From an uncultured Clostridia bacterium (GTDB lineage Bacteria; Bacillota; Clostridia; TANB77; CAG-508), in assembly GCA_934120395.1 (NCBI GenBank), contig CAKOTZ010000004.1, positions 62,001 through 126,000 of the forward strand: a stretch of 64,000 nt of DNA, in the 5' to 3' direction. A model generated the notes under the pieces. The model did not search any database. It saw only the letters and a program-made list of their open reading frames with translations, and was not told where the DNA came from. Each line of letters starts with the position of its first letter. Position 1 is the first letter of the stretch. The position numbers and the translations under genes were made by a program. Shown here piece by piece: positions 51,337 through 61,907 of this stretch.

Positions 51337-51669
51337 ATGTTAGATTACAAAAAGGCGCGGGAAAAAGGCGTTAGGGCAACAAACATTAACGAGCTGTATT
51401 TTACTTTAAGAAATTTTTATCCTACTATAACAAGCAAAACTTTTGACTTGCTTATTAAGAAACTGGGCGAAGATGAGCTTAAAAAGGCTATTGAAAGAAA
51501 AAAAATAGAAGAAATAGGAATTGAATTAGAAAAAGTTGACAAGTTGATGAATGAAAGCAAAGTGGAATTTTGTTCAGATGAAACTAAATGGGTTGTTGGC
51601 ATTACAATTTTAGCTTTATATGCAACAGTAGCATCCACTATTGCATTAACCTTAATCCTGAACCGTTAA
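51337..51669 (+). CDS. Tail-anchored protein of unknown function (110 aa)
   Basis: Charged helical N-terminal part (ARATNINELYFTLRNFYP-like start, KAIERKKIEEIGIELEKVD in the middle) and one C-terminal helix (VVGITILALYATVASTIALT). AGGAGG precedes the ATG and a TATAAT lies at 51291-51296. I recognise no family. A strong terminator follows. Confidence 0.65.
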   Translation: MLDYKKAREKGVRATNINELYFTLRNFYPTITSKTFDLLIKKLGEDELKKAIERKKIEEIGIELEKVDKLMNESKVEFCSDETKWVVGITILALYATVASTIALTLILNR

Positions 51670-51680
51670 TCCGAATGCGG

Positions 51681-51710
51681 AAGGAGCCCTAAATTTAGGG
51701 TTCCTTTTTG
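51681..51710 (+). terminator. Terminator
   Basis: AAGGAGCCCTAAA pairs with TTTAGGGTTCCTT with almost no loop slack and is followed by T's. Confidence 0.85.
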
Positions 51711-51762
51711 TTACAGTAGGTTACATTAATGTTAAATCTATATTACATTTGTGTAAATACTA

Positions 51763-51790
51763 TTGACATATTGAGTTATTGGAATAAAAT
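51763..51790 (+). promoter_or_regulatory. Promoter of rsmD
   Basis: TTGACA (51763-51768), 16-bp spacer, TAAAAT (51785-51790), 24 bp before the rsmD ATG. Confidence 0.6.
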
Positions 51791-51814
51791 ATTAATGTAT
51801 GATGGAGTGAAAAT

Positions 51815-52375
51815 ATGAGAATTATAAGTGGAAGTGCAAGAGGAACTAAGCTTTTTACTTTAGAAGGAATAGAAACTAGACCAACCTTAGATAGAATAAA
51901 GGAATCATTGTTTAGCATAGTTCAAAATAAATTAATAGATGCTGAAATATTAGATTTATTTGCTGGAAGTGGTGCTCTAGGTTTGGAATGCCTAAGCAGA
52001 GGGGCAAAATTTTGTATTTTTTCAGATAGTTCTAAAAAAGCTATAGGGATAATAAATCAAAATATTGAAAAAACAAAAATGACGGATAAATCACTTGTAA
52101 TTCAAGCAAATTTTGAAAATGCTTTAAAAAAAGTGGCTACACAAGGAAAAAAATTTGACTTAATTTTTTTAGATCCACCTTATGAAAGCAATTTAATAGA
52201 TAAATCAATTAAAATAATTTTAGAATTAAATCTATTGAAAAAAGAAGGAATAATTATAGCTGAAACAGACCAGCTTGAATTATTGTTAGACAAAATTAAA
52301 GAGTTAGAAATAGAAATTATAGATATTAGAAAATACGGAAGAGTAAAATTAGTGTTTTTAAATCGAAAGGGGTAA
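51815..52375 (+). CDS. rsmD: 16S rRNA (guanine-966-N2) methyltransferase
   Basis: 186 residues. The start MRIISGSARG, then RPTLDRIKESLFSI, SAM-binding DLFAGSGALGLECLSRGA and catalytic FLDPPYES are all RsmD hallmarks. It methylates G966 of 16S rRNA. It is followed 3 bp later by a coiled-coil gene, an arrangement common in Clostridia. Confidence 0.95.
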   Translation: MRIISGSARGTKLFTLEGIETRPTLDRIKESLFSIVQNKLIDAEILDLFAGSGALGLECLSRGAKFCIFSDSSKKAIGIINQNIEKTKMTDKSLVIQANFENALKKVATQGKKFDLIFLDPPYESNLIDKSIKIILELNLLKKEGIIIAETDQLELLLDKIKELEIEIIDIRKYGRVKLVFLNRKG

Positions 52376-52378
52376 AAA

Positions 52379-52927
52379 ATGGAAATTTTTACACTATTGG
52401 AAACCTTAGAAGATATAGTAGAAAGAAGTAGAACTGTGCCATTAACTAAAAAAGGCATTATAGAAAAAGAGGAGTTACTTGATATTGTAAAAGAAATACG
52501 ATTAAAATTGCCAGATGAATTAAAACAAGCTAAATGGGTAAAAGAGGAAAGACAAAGAATTTTGGAAGAGGCACAAAAAGAGGCAAATGATATAGTTAAA
52601 GAGGCAGAAAATAGAATTATAGCGATGATTGATGAACATGAAATAACTAGAAAAGCATATGAGCAAAAAGCAGAAATTATAGAAACTGCAAATGAAATGT
52701 CTAGAGAAATTACAAAGGGAACAAAAATATATGCAGATAATATTTTAGAAAATGTTCAAAACGTTTTAGAGGATTCACTAAAAATAATGCAAAAGACAGT
52801 ACAAGATTCGTTAAAGGAAATGCAAGATTCTATAGGAGGAACTTTAGAAAAGGTTCAAGGAAATTTTGAAGGCACTATTGATGATGTTATAAAAACTGTA
52901 CAAGAAAATAGAAGAGAATTAAAATAA
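52379..52927 (+). CDS. Coiled-coil protein (ATP-synthase B-subunit-like)
   Basis: 182 residues, mostly long amphipathic helices (EEAQKEANDIVKEAENRI; QDSLKEMQDSI) like those of ATPase b/E subunits or DivIVA relatives. It has no membrane helix. The N-terminus (IFTLLETLEDIVERSRTVP) is conserved in Clostridia proteins that follow rsmD. It may be a scaffold; function is unknown. Confidence 0.7.
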   Translation: MEIFTLLETLEDIVERSRTVPLTKKGIIEKEELLDIVKEIRLKLPDELKQAKWVKEERQRILEEAQKEANDIVKEAENRIIAMIDEHEITRKAYEQKAEIIETANEMSREITKGTKIYADNILENVQNVLEDSLKIMQKTVQDSLKEMQDSIGGTLEKVQGNFEGTIDDVIKTVQENRRELK

Positions 52928-53013
52928 TAGGAAAGTCAAAATAGGAAGTCAAAGCATAGTGTTTGAGTTGGATTTACTGTTTTGACTTTTTGTTATAGGT
53001 AAAAGGAGCAAAA

Positions 53014-55332
53014 ATGGCAAAAAGAAGGAAAAAAAAGAAAAAGGAATTTAATTTAGATTTAACAGTAGTTGTGCTTATAATAATAAGTATTCTATTAGCT
53101 GTGTTAATATTCACAAAATCTGGATATATTGGAGAACAATTAAGTCCAATGCTAGGAGGATTAGTTGGAATTATAAAATATTTAATACCAATAGGAACAT
53201 TTGCCATAGCAATTAGTTTGGCGTGTCAAAAGCAAAAATATATGACGATGAAGCTTGGACAGTATACTGTATTTTTGTTGTGTATTTGTGTAATATTATG
53301 TATATTTCAAATTTCAAATGAAAAATTGAATGTAAATGATGAATTTTGGACAGTTGTAAAAGAAGCTTATACATTAGGAGAGCAAAATCAAGGTGGTGGA
53401 GCAATAGGAGCAATGATAGCTCTTCCATTTATTGATTTGATTGGAATATATGGCACAATTATTTTAAATGCCGGAGTTGCAATTATATTGTTAATAATTA
53501 TGTTTGATATAAAACCAGCACAGCTAATTGCTGAGTGGATAGAGGAAATGCAAGAAAGAAGAAAAGAAATAAAAGAAACAGAAGAAAAGGAAATAGAAGA
53601 ACCTGTTAAGAAGGAAAGAAAAACTAAAACAACCAAAATTAGAAATGTTAAAACTGAAGAACCTGCAATAATAGAGGAAATACCAATGGAAGAACAAATT
53701 ACAATTAATATACCAGAGAATAAATTAGAGAAGAAGAACAAAAATAACGGAAAAAAAGGTAATGATTTTATTGAATCTAATTTGTTTAAACAAGAGGTAG
53801 AAAAGAAGGAGGAAAAAACAAAAGAAGTTTTAACTTTAGAACATGCAATAACAATTGAAGATGAGCATTATGAATTTCCACCTATTGAATTTTTAGAAAT
53901 TGGAGAACAGCAGGTACTTAAGGGAGGAAAAAAATCTGTAACAGAAACAGCAAGCAAGTTACAAAAAACACTATATAGCTTTGGCGTATCGGCAAAAGTA
54001 GAAAAGGTATCTGTAGGACCATCTATTACCAGATATGAGCTAAAACCAGCAGAAGGTGTAAGAGTTAGTAAAATTGCAAAACTTGCGGATGATATTGCTT
54101 TAAATTTAGCAGCAGAATCAATTCGTATAGAAGCTCCAATACCAGGTAAGCAAGCGGTGGGGATTGAAGTTCCAAACAAAGAAAATGAAATTGTACATTT
54201 AAGAGATATTATTGATAGTGAGAAGTTTAGAGAGTCAAAATCTAAGCTATCAATGGCTCTTGGGAAAGACGTTGCTGGAGAAGAAATAATTGCAGATATT
54301 GCTAAAATGCCACATGTTTTAATTGCTGGTTCAACGGGTTCTGGTAAAAGTGTTTGTATTAATACTTTAATTACGAGCATTATATATAAGGCAAAACCTA
54401 GTGAAGTAAAGCTAGTAATGGTTGATCCTAAGGTGGTAGAGTTATCAGTATACAATGGAATACCACATCTTTTGATTCCAGTTGTAACTGATCCTAAAAA
54501 AGCAGCAGGTGCTTTAGCTTGGGCAGTACAGGAAATGGTTAATAGATATAGCCTTTTTGCGGCAAAAGGTGTAAGAGATATAAAAGGATATAATGCTGAA
54601 CTTGAAAAAGAAGAAGGAGCAGAAAAACTACCACAAATTGTTATTATTATAGATGAACTTGCTGATTTGATGATGGTTGCTCCAAATGATGTTGAAGATG
54701 CTATTTGTAGACTGGCTCAAATGGCAAGAGCAGCTGGAATGCATTTAGTTATTGCAACACAAAGACCTTCTGTTGATGTTATTACAGGTATTATTAAAGC
54801 AAATATTCCATCTAGGATTGCCTTTGCTGTATCTTCTGGAATAGATTCAAGAACTATTTTGGATATGGTAGGTGCAGAAAAATTATTAGGAAAAGGAGAT
54901 ATGTTATTTTCACCTATTGGAACATCTAAACCAATTCGTGTGCAGGGGGCATTTATTTCCGACAAAGAAGTTGAAAAGATTGTAGACTTTTTAAAGGCAA
55001 GTGGTGAAGTCAACTATAGTGAAGATATTCTTGAAAAAATAGAAAATAATGCCAGTGGAAATGATAAGGAAATAAAAGATGATGATGACGATACAGATGA
55101 TTTATTAATGGAAGCAATAGAAACAGTTGTTGAAACAGGTCAAGCTTCAACGTCATTTATTCAAAGAAGGTTTAAAGTAGGATATGCAAGAGCTGGAAGA
55201 ATAATGGATCAAATGGAGGCAAGAGGAATAATATCTGGTTATGAGGGAAGTAAGCCAAGACAAGTATTAATGACAAAGGAAAGACTTCAGGAATTAAAAA
55301 CTGCTACTCCAGCAACAGAAGACCAAGAATAA
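53014..55332 (+). CDS. ftsK: DNA translocase FtsK/SpoIIIE
   Basis: 772 residues. About four N-terminal membrane helices (within 1-170), a charged linker, then the RecA-like motor with Walker A AGSTGSGKSVC (about 437), Walker B IVIIIDELADLM (about 540) and ATQRPSVDVITG. The gamma winged helix (SFIQRRFKVGYARAGRIMDQ) that reads chromosome polarity sites is at the C-terminus. It pumps chromosomes through the septum in division or sporulation; SpoIIIE and FtsK cannot be separated by sequence alone. Its TTTTGACT upstream is part of a weak terminator for the preceding gene (52932-52995). Confidence 0.94.
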   Translation: MAKRRKKKKKEFNLDLTVVVLIIISILLAVLIFTKSGYIGEQLSPMLGGLVGIIKYLIPIGTFAIAISLACQKQKYMTMKLGQYTVFLLCICVILCIFQISNEKLNVNDEFWTVVKEAYTLGEQNQGGGAIGAMIALPFIDLIGIYGTIILNAGVAIILLIIMFDIKPAQLIAEWIEEMQERRKEIKETEEKEIEEPVKKERKTKTTKIRNVKTEEPAIIEEIPMEEQITINIPENKLEKKNKNNGKKGNDFIESNLFKQEVEKKEEKTKEVLTLEHAITIEDEHYEFPPIEFLEIGEQQVLKGGKKSVTETASKLQKTLYSFGVSAKVEKVSVGPSITRYELKPAEGVRVSKIAKLADDIALNLAAESIRIEAPIPGKQAVGIEVPNKENEIVHLRDIIDSEKFRESKSKLSMALGKDVAGEEIIADIAKMPHVLIAGSTGSGKSVCINTLITSIIYKAKPSEVKLVMVDPKVVELSVYNGIPHLLIPVVTDPKKAAGALAWAVQEMVNRYSLFAAKGVRDIKGYNAELEKEEGAEKLPQIVIIIDELADLMMVAPNDVEDAICRLAQMARAAGMHLVIATQRPSVDVITGIIKANIPSRIAFAVSSGIDSRTILDMVGAEKLLGKGDMLFSPIGTSKPIRVQGAFISDKEVEKIVDFLKASGEVNYSEDILEKIENNASGNDKEIKDDDDDTDDLLMEAIETVVETGQASTSFIQRRFKVGYARAGRIMDQMEARGIISGYEGSKPRQVLMTKERLQELKTATPATEDQE

Positions 55333-55347
55333 AAGGAAGGTGTTTTC

Positions 55348-56922
55348 TTGAAGAAAAAAGATTTCTTTTCAAAAATATCAATTAAAAATTATAATAACAG
55401 TATGGAAGAAATACTTGAAAAAAAAGAATTTTCAAGTACTGCAAAGAATCTGCTACTTAGCATGCTATATAAAATTGAATTAGCATATAAAGATTATAAA
55501 ATGGTAAAGAGAACTACTATTTCACAAGGACAGCTAATCGAGGAAATAATGGACATTATAGAGCGTGATTGCAAAAAAATAGAGCTTGTAGAGCCGAACT
55601 CTAAAAAGGGAAGGGTTTTATCTAAATATGGAATGAGTTCTATAACTGACGAGAACTATAAGACAATAATTTCTTATCCAACTGAAAAACAATTGTTATA
55701 TTCGTTATATGAGTTATCCTCAAATAAATTTGAAGTGAAAGATGAATACTATATATTAAAGTATGCAATACCAAGAACTTTAAAAATTGGAAATTGCATA
55801 AACAATAAGGAAATAATCAGAGATTTCAGTGGCTGGTCTTGGGAAATTGAGATAAAAGATATTGAAAATTATGAAATGAATTTAGTTTTTCAAAATTTGA
55901 GAATTTTAGTAGATGCAGCATTTTTGAGCGAATGGTATAAAAATAAGGATGAACAAAAAGATTATTTAAAAAAAATGAAGGAAAACTTAATTTTAAAATT
56001 TGGAAATGAAAATGCTGAAAGGTTTTATAGCAATTTTCTACTATTTACCATTATCTTAAATATGAATATTAATCAAGAGTTAAAACAGTATATTTTTAAA
56101 GAACAAAAGCGTGTAAATCAAGAAAAAAATTTAATGCTTGATAAAACTAAATTTTTAGACAAAATGACAGATGATAAAAAAAGAATAAATGTTGAAATAA
56201 AGAAAATAGATAAAATTCTTAATAATAGAGAAATGCTTGAGAATGAATTACAGAGACGAAATCAAGATGGTATAGAAAAAATATCGAATATTGATTCTTT
56301 AGAATTTATATTAAGGAATAGACGAAGAGATTTAATAAAGCAAATGGAAAGATATACTAAACTTATGGATCCAAAAATGTATGTAAAAAATATTGAATGC
56401 TTAGAGCAAAAGGAGGAAATGCTCCAAAAAATAGATTGTAGTATGATTTCAGAAGAATGGTTAGAGGAAAAAATGATAGAATTACAAAAAAACTTTTTAT
56501 CTTGCTTAAAAAAATTAATAGAAAAAACAACCATTAAAGCTGAAATAATTGAAGCTTTATATCATTTGCGTTATTATAAAAGAATACCATTTAATAAAGA
56601 GAAAAGAATATTCGAAATAGAGGAAATAAAATTAGACATTGGACGTATAGAAGAGCTTTTAATTGTAAAAGGGATTAATTTAAGAGTATTAAATATCATA
56701 ACGAAAAATGGTAGCTATAATGTAGAAATAATAAAACAGGCAATTAATAGTAAAATTATAAATTTGGAAAATATAGAGTTAGAAGTAAGACCTAAGTATA
56801 GCAAATTACAAGTATCAATTTATGATGGAGATATTTTAGAAAAGCAATTTGAAATAGAAACAAATGGTTCTGCAGAAAAGGTAGAATTAAAAACAAATAA
56901 AAGATTTAAATTGTTTATATAG
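55348..56922 (+). CDS. Uncharacterised coiled-coil protein (524 aa)
   Basis: The start is TTG at 55348 with AAGGAAGG upstream. A helical N-terminal half (residues 1-240), a coiled-coil middle (about 250-370: KRINVEIKKIDKILNNRE, RRRDLIKQMERY) and a beta-rich end (LEVRPKYSKLQVSIYDGD). No family is recognised. It lies 15 bp after the translocase and 15 bp before the beta-CASP hydrolase, so it is part of that run of genes. Confidence 0.65.
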   Translation: MKKKDFFSKISIKNYNNSMEEILEKKEFSSTAKNLLLSMLYKIELAYKDYKMVKRTTISQGQLIEEIMDIIERDCKKIELVEPNSKKGRVLSKYGMSSITDENYKTIISYPTEKQLLYSLYELSSNKFEVKDEYYILKYAIPRTLKIGNCINNKEIIRDFSGWSWEIEIKDIENYEMNLVFQNLRILVDAAFLSEWYKNKDEQKDYLKKMKENLILKFGNENAERFYSNFLLFTIILNMNINQELKQYIFKEQKRVNQEKNLMLDKTKFLDKMTDDKKRINVEIKKIDKILNNREMLENELQRRNQDGIEKISNIDSLEFILRNRRRDLIKQMERYTKLMDPKMYVKNIECLEQKEEMLQKIDCSMISEEWLEEKMIELQKNFLSCLKKLIEKTTIKAEIIEALYHLRYYKRIPFNKEKRIFEIEEIKLDIGRIEELLIVKGINLRVLNIITKNGSYNVEIIKQAINSKIINLENIELEVRPKYSKLQVSIYDGDILEKQFEIETNGSAEKVELKTNKRFKLFI

Positions 56923-56937
56923 AAAGGATGAAAAAAT

Positions 56938-58587
56938 ATGAAGGTAACATTTTTAGGCGCTGCAAGAACAGTAACAGGTTCAAATTTTTTAGTAGAGGGT
57001 GCAGGAAAGAAATTTTTAGTTGATTGTGGTATGTATCAAGGATCAGCAGAATTAGAACTTGCAAATGATGAAGATTTTAGATATGATGTTAGCACAATTG
57101 ATTTCATGGTATTAACACATGCTCATATAGATCATTCTGGAAGAATACCAAAATTATATTTAGCAGGTTATAGAAATCCAGTTATTGCAACTAAAGCAAC
57201 ATGTGATTTATGTAATATTATGCTACCAGATAGTGGACATATTCAGGAAACTGAAATAGAATGGAAAAATAGGAAAAGAATAAGAGAAGGAAAGAAACCA
57301 TTGCCTCCATTATACACAGCGCAGGATGCTATTGACTCTTTGGTATTATTTAAGCCAATTTCCTATGATGAAATCATTGATATAGATGAAAATATTAAAT
57401 TAAGATTTAATGATGCAGGGCATATGTTAGGTTCGAGTATTATAGAGGTTTGGATAACTGAAAATGGAGAAACAAAGAAAATAGTATTCACAGGCGATTT
57501 AGGTAATAATGATATGCCTTTACTAGATGCACCAACTATGATAGAAAGTTGTGACTATTTGGTAATGGAATCAACTTATGGTAATAGGCTCCATATTAGA
57601 AATGATGAAAAGGCGAAATTATTCTTGAACATTGTATCTGAAACACTAGATAAGGGCGGAAATGTTGTAATACCATCATTTGCAGTAGGAAGAACACAAG
57701 AGATTTTATATGAACTAAACAAATTAAAAGAAGAAAACAATGAAAATGAGGAATTTAAATCTAAATATAAAAAGTTGATGCAGGCACCTGTTTTTGTTGA
57801 TAGCCCACTTGCAATATCTGCAACAGAGGTATTTAGACAAAACATGGACTTGTTTGATGAAGAGGTTCAAAAAGACATAGAAAGTGGAGATAATCCACTA
57901 GATTTCCCAGGATTGCAATTTACAAAAACTGCAGATGAGTCAAAAGCGTTAAATGAAATGGATATGGCATCAATAATTATTTCTGCGAGTGGAATGTGTG
58001 ATGTTGGACGTATAAAGCATCATTTAAAGCATAATTTATGGGATCCAAAGAACACAATATTGTTTGTTGGATATCAAGCTCCGGGAACATTAGGACGTTC
58101 TATTGTAGATGGCGCTAAAAAGGTAAAAATTTTCGGGGAAGAAATTGCTGTAAATGCACGTATCGAATATATAGAGGGATATTCAGGACATGCTGACCAA
58201 GAATGGTTATTAAACTTTGTATATTCTTTTATTAATAAACCAAAACATATCTTCCTAGTACATGGAGAGTTTGAAGGTCAAAAGGTTTTAAAGGAAAAAA
58301 TAATTGAAAATACAGAAATTCCTGTAACAATACCAGAACTTGGAGATGTTTATAGTTTAGATGAATCATTGAAATTAGTAGATAGGATTGAACCATCTGA
58401 TAGATATAAATATTTAAGGTTATCTATTTTGGATAGAATAGAAACATTAAAAGAAGAGATTGATGATATGGGTTCTATTGTTAAAGAAAATATGCTAACA
58501 GAGGATACAAAGGATGAGGAATTGCTAAAATTAAATGAAAAAGTTAAAGAGCTTGAAAGAAAAATTGTGGAAATTATTGAAGAATAA
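56938..58587 (+). CDS. MBL-fold/beta-CASP RNA metallo-hydrolase
   Basis: 549 residues. Metallo-beta-lactamase motif VLTHAHIDHSGRIP (about 58-71), then DAGHMLGSSII, FTGDLGN, and beta-CASP motifs ISASGMCDVGRI and EYIEGYSGHADQ, VHGEFEGQ. It belongs to the CPSF73/Ysh1-like branch and is probably an endo- or exoribonuclease. The last ~60 residues are a coiled-coil extension. AAAGGATG precedes the ATG. Confidence 0.9.
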   Translation: MKVTFLGAARTVTGSNFLVEGAGKKFLVDCGMYQGSAELELANDEDFRYDVSTIDFMVLTHAHIDHSGRIPKLYLAGYRNPVIATKATCDLCNIMLPDSGHIQETEIEWKNRKRIREGKKPLPPLYTAQDAIDSLVLFKPISYDEIIDIDENIKLRFNDAGHMLGSSIIEVWITENGETKKIVFTGDLGNNDMPLLDAPTMIESCDYLVMESTYGNRLHIRNDEKAKLFLNIVSETLDKGGNVVIPSFAVGRTQEILYELNKLKEENNENEEFKSKYKKLMQAPVFVDSPLAISATEVFRQNMDLFDEEVQKDIESGDNPLDFPGLQFTKTADESKALNEMDMASIIISASGMCDVGRIKHHLKHNLWDPKNTILFVGYQAPGTLGRSIVDGAKKVKIFGEEIAVNARIEYIEGYSGHADQEWLLNFVYSFINKPKHIFLVHGEFEGQKVLKEKIIENTEIPVTIPELGDVYSLDESLKLVDRIEPSDRYKYLRLSILDRIETLKEEIDDMGSIVKENMLTEDTKDEELLKLNEKVKELERKIVEIIEE

Positions 58588-58609
58588 AACAAAGGGAGTA
58601 GAAAAACAA

Positions 58610-60490
58610 ATGAGAAATAAGTATTTTAATGATGCTGTTATTGGAAATAAAAATATGGTAGCTAGTTTTAGTAAAAAAGGTGAGTTATTACGCTTATATT
58701 ACCCACAAGCTGACTACAAACAATTTATTGATTTTATAAATATTGGTATGAAGGTAAATGATTCTGGAATGATTTATTTTCATTCTGATGTAAATAATGT
58801 ATATGAGCAACATTATATAGAGGATACCAATATTTTAGCTACAAATATATTTAATAGTTATTTTAAAATTAAGATAACTCAAACAGATTGTGTGCCAATA
58901 AAGGAAAATGTACTTATAAAAAAATATGTATTTCAAAACCAAAATAACATGAATATGAATGTGAATTTATTGGTGCACTCAAAGTTATTAAATAATACAA
59001 ATAATAAAGTTAGTGGGATGTTTAAGGATAATAGTTTGCTACAATATACTCATGATTATACGGTTGCAATTGTATCAAAAACACCTGCTTTAAGCTTTCA
59101 AATAAATGGTAGTGAAGAAACTATTAATAGCGGAATTATTGGTGGTAAAGATTATATTGGGATGTCAGACGATTCTAGCATTAGCTATGATATTGGAGAA
59201 TTGAAACCAGGAGAAGAAAAGGAAATTGAATTAATTATTGTGATTAATTCTAATAAGGATAGTAACTTAGTAGAAAAGTTAAGCAAAACAAAAAAGATTG
59301 ATGCAAAAGAAGAAATTGATAAAACAAAAAAATATTGGAGAAAATTTGTAAAGGAACATGCAAAGTTAGATTTTGATGATGGACAAAATGCCTATTTACA
59401 AAAAATAAGTACAATTTATAAAAGAGGAATATTATTATTTCCAATTTTACAAAATGATAAAACAGGCGGAATTTCAGCAGCTATTGAGGTAGATGAAAAT
59501 TTAACTAAATGTGGTAGATATTCTTATTGCTGGCCAAGAGATGCTGTTTTTATAACAAATGCATTGGACCTAGTAGGAATGGAGAAAGAAACCAAGAAAT
59601 TTTATGAAGTATTTTGTAAGAAAACTCAAAGCAAAACAGGAAAATGGGAACAACGTTTTTATACAGATGGAAATTTAGCACCTTGTTGGGGATATCAAAT
59701 TGATGAAACAGCTTCAGTTGTATATGGAGTTTATAACCATTATTTGAAAACAAAAGATAAAGGTTTTTTAAAGAATACTTTTAAAATGTGTGAAAAAGCT
59801 ATTCAAAGTTTAGAGGGATATTTAGACGAAGTGTTTTCTGGAAAGAAAATGGTAAAAAGTTATGATTTATGGGAAATGAATGAAGGAGTCCATACGTATT
59901 CTTTGGCAAGTATTTTCGGAGCATTTGATGCCATGCAAAAAATATATGATTTACAAAAACCGGAATTTGAAAATAATAGATTAAAGTTAGAACAGATAAA
60001 AAAAGAAGAAGAGAAGATACAAGATTACTTAAGAAAAATAAAAGATTATATTTCAGAAGAGTTTTATGATACTAGCAAAAAAAGTTTTGTAAGACATGAA
60101 GATGGAAGAATGGATATTAGCTTGCTTGGATTAGTATACCCATTTAAGGTTTATGAACCAAAGGAAAAGAAGATAGAAAATACAATAGAGAACATACAAA
60201 TGACTTTGCGTACATATACAGGAGGCTATTTAAGGTTTGAAGGTGATAGCTATTGCGATGGTAATCCTTGGCCAATAGCTAATTTATGGCTTGCAAACTA
60301 CTATTTAGACAAGGGAGAAAGAAAAAAAGCAGAAGAATGTTTTAATTTTGTTGTGAAATCGGCAAACCAACATGGATTTTTACCAGAACAAGTTGACAAT
60401 GCAACAATGCAACCAGCTTGGGTAATTGGACTTGGATGGTCACATGCTATGTTTATTACAACTCTAGAGAGATTATCAAAAAGAAGTTAA
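58610..60490 (+). CDS. Glycoside hydrolase family 15 (glucoamylase-like)
   Basis: 626 residues from ATG 58610, which has GGGAG upstream; a longer reading overlapping the previous gene is rejected. The N-terminal beta-sandwich domain (about 1-260) precedes an (alpha/alpha)6 barrel with GRYSYCWPRDAVFITNALD, YDLWEMNEGVHTYSLASI (general acid Glu) and FLPEQVDNATMQPAW (second Glu). It would release glucose from starch, glycogen or related glucans. No signal peptide is seen, so it acts inside the cell. Confidence 0.9.
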   Translation: MRNKYFNDAVIGNKNMVASFSKKGELLRLYYPQADYKQFIDFINIGMKVNDSGMIYFHSDVNNVYEQHYIEDTNILATNIFNSYFKIKITQTDCVPIKENVLIKKYVFQNQNNMNMNVNLLVHSKLLNNTNNKVSGMFKDNSLLQYTHDYTVAIVSKTPALSFQINGSEETINSGIIGGKDYIGMSDDSSISYDIGELKPGEEKEIELIIVINSNKDSNLVEKLSKTKKIDAKEEIDKTKKYWRKFVKEHAKLDFDDGQNAYLQKISTIYKRGILLFPILQNDKTGGISAAIEVDENLTKCGRYSYCWPRDAVFITNALDLVGMEKETKKFYEVFCKKTQSKTGKWEQRFYTDGNLAPCWGYQIDETASVVYGVYNHYLKTKDKGFLKNTFKMCEKAIQSLEGYLDEVFSGKKMVKSYDLWEMNEGVHTYSLASIFGAFDAMQKIYDLQKPEFENNRLKLEQIKKEEEKIQDYLRKIKDYISEEFYDTSKKSFVRHEDGRMDISLLGLVYPFKVYEPKEKKIENTIENIQMTLRTYTGGYLRFEGDSYCDGNPWPIANLWLANYYLDKGERKKAEECFNFVVKSANQHGFLPEQVDNATMQPAWVIGLGWSHAMFITTLERLSKRS

Positions 60491-60531
60491 TTACAATTTA
60501 ATAAGTTCAATAATCAAAGGGAGTGAAAAGA

Positions 60532-61893
60532 GTGGCAAAAAGTAAAACTGTATTTGTTTGCAGTAATTGTGGATATGAATCAGCAAAGTGGCTTGGTAAA
60601 TGTCCTGGTTGTCAAGAATGGAATAGTTTTTATGAAGAAACATTAGTCAGTAATAGTTCAAGTGGTTTAAACAAAAAGAAAAAAATGGCTATACCTATGC
60701 CGTTAAATTCTGTAGAAGGAAAAAGCACTGAAAGAATTTCTACTGGATTAGATGAACTAAACAGAGTTTTAGGTGGAGGCTTAGTAGAAGGTTCATTAAT
60801 TTTACTTGGTGGAGAACCAGGAATTGGTAAATCGACATTAATTTTACAAATATGCGACAAGGTACAGGTGGAAGGAAAAATACTGTATGTGTCTGGAGAA
60901 GAATCAGCAGAGCAAATAAAAATTAGGGCAGATAGGTTAAATGTAAAAAGAGATAATTTAATGTTTTTACCAGAGACAGATATTGACGCAGTAAATGATG
61001 CAATTAATAGTATAGAGCCTAAACTGGTTATTATAGATTCGGTTCAAACTATGTATGCTGACAATATTAGTTCAGCACCTGGAAGTGTAAGTCAAGTAAG
61101 AGAAATAACAGCTAGAATTATGAAAATTTGTAAGGAAAATTCTATTACAACTATAATTATTGGACATGTTACAAAAGATGGTAATATAGCAGGACCAAGG
61201 GTTTTGGAACATATGGTTGATACAGTTTTGTATTTAGAAGGTGAGAGATATTTTTCATACAGAATGCTAAGAGGTGTGAAAAATAGATTTGGTTCAACAA
61301 ATGAAATTGGAATGTTTGAAATGCAAAATGAGGGAATGATAGAAATAAAAAATCCATCATCTATTTTACTTTCAGAACGAGAAGAAAAAACGCCAGGCTC
61401 AGTTGTTGTAGCAAGCATTGAAGGTACAAGGTCCTTGCTAATAGAATTGCAGGCATTAACCACTCCAAGTGTGTTTGGAATGCCAAGAAGAACCGCTAAT
61501 GGAATTGATTATAACAGATTAACATTACTGATTGCAGTTTTGGAAAAAAAAGCAGGACTATTGCTAGGTAATCAGGATGTATATTTGAATGTAGTTGGTG
61601 GAATAAAGATTAACGAACCGGCTATAGACTTAGGAATTGTTTTAGCTGCTGCATCTAGTTTTAAGAATATAAGCATTCCAAAAGACGTAGTTGCAATAGG
61701 CGAAGTAGGCTTAACGGGAGAAGTTAGAGCTGTAAATGTGATTGAAAAAAGAATAAAAGAAGCTGAAAAATTAGGGTTTAAAACATGTATTGTTCCAGAA
61801 AATAACAAAAAACTATTGAAAGAAAAATTTAAATTAGATATAATAGGTGTGAAAAATATTGTGGAGGCAATGAAATATCTTGGCTTAAAGTAA
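60532..61893 (+). CDS. radA: DNA repair protein RadA
   Basis: 453 residues. The four-Cys zinc finger (CSNCGYESAKWLGKCPGC, about 9-26), RecA-like Walker A GGEPGIGKST (about 94), the KNRFGST motif (about 249) and a C-terminal Lon-protease-like domain are all present. RadA drives branch migration in recombination. GTG 60532 is chosen because GGGAG lies 8 nt upstream. It lies 14 bp before disA, the standard Firmicute pair. Confidence 0.95.
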   Translation: MAKSKTVFVCSNCGYESAKWLGKCPGCQEWNSFYEETLVSNSSSGLNKKKKMAIPMPLNSVEGKSTERISTGLDELNRVLGGGLVEGSLILLGGEPGIGKSTLILQICDKVQVEGKILYVSGEESAEQIKIRADRLNVKRDNLMFLPETDIDAVNDAINSIEPKLVIIDSVQTMYADNISSAPGSVSQVREITARIMKICKENSITTIIIGHVTKDGNIAGPRVLEHMVDTVLYLEGERYFSYRMLRGVKNRFGSTNEIGMFEMQNEGMIEIKNPSSILLSEREEKTPGSVVVASIEGTRSLLIELQALTTPSVFGMPRRTANGIDYNRLTLLIAVLEKKAGLLLGNQDVYLNVVGGIKINEPAIDLGIVLAAASSFKNISIPKDVVAIGEVGLTGEVRAVNVIEKRIKEAEKLGFKTCIVPENNKKLLKEKFKLDIIGVKNIVEAMKYLGLK

Positions 61894-61907
61894 GGAAGTG
61901 AGTATTT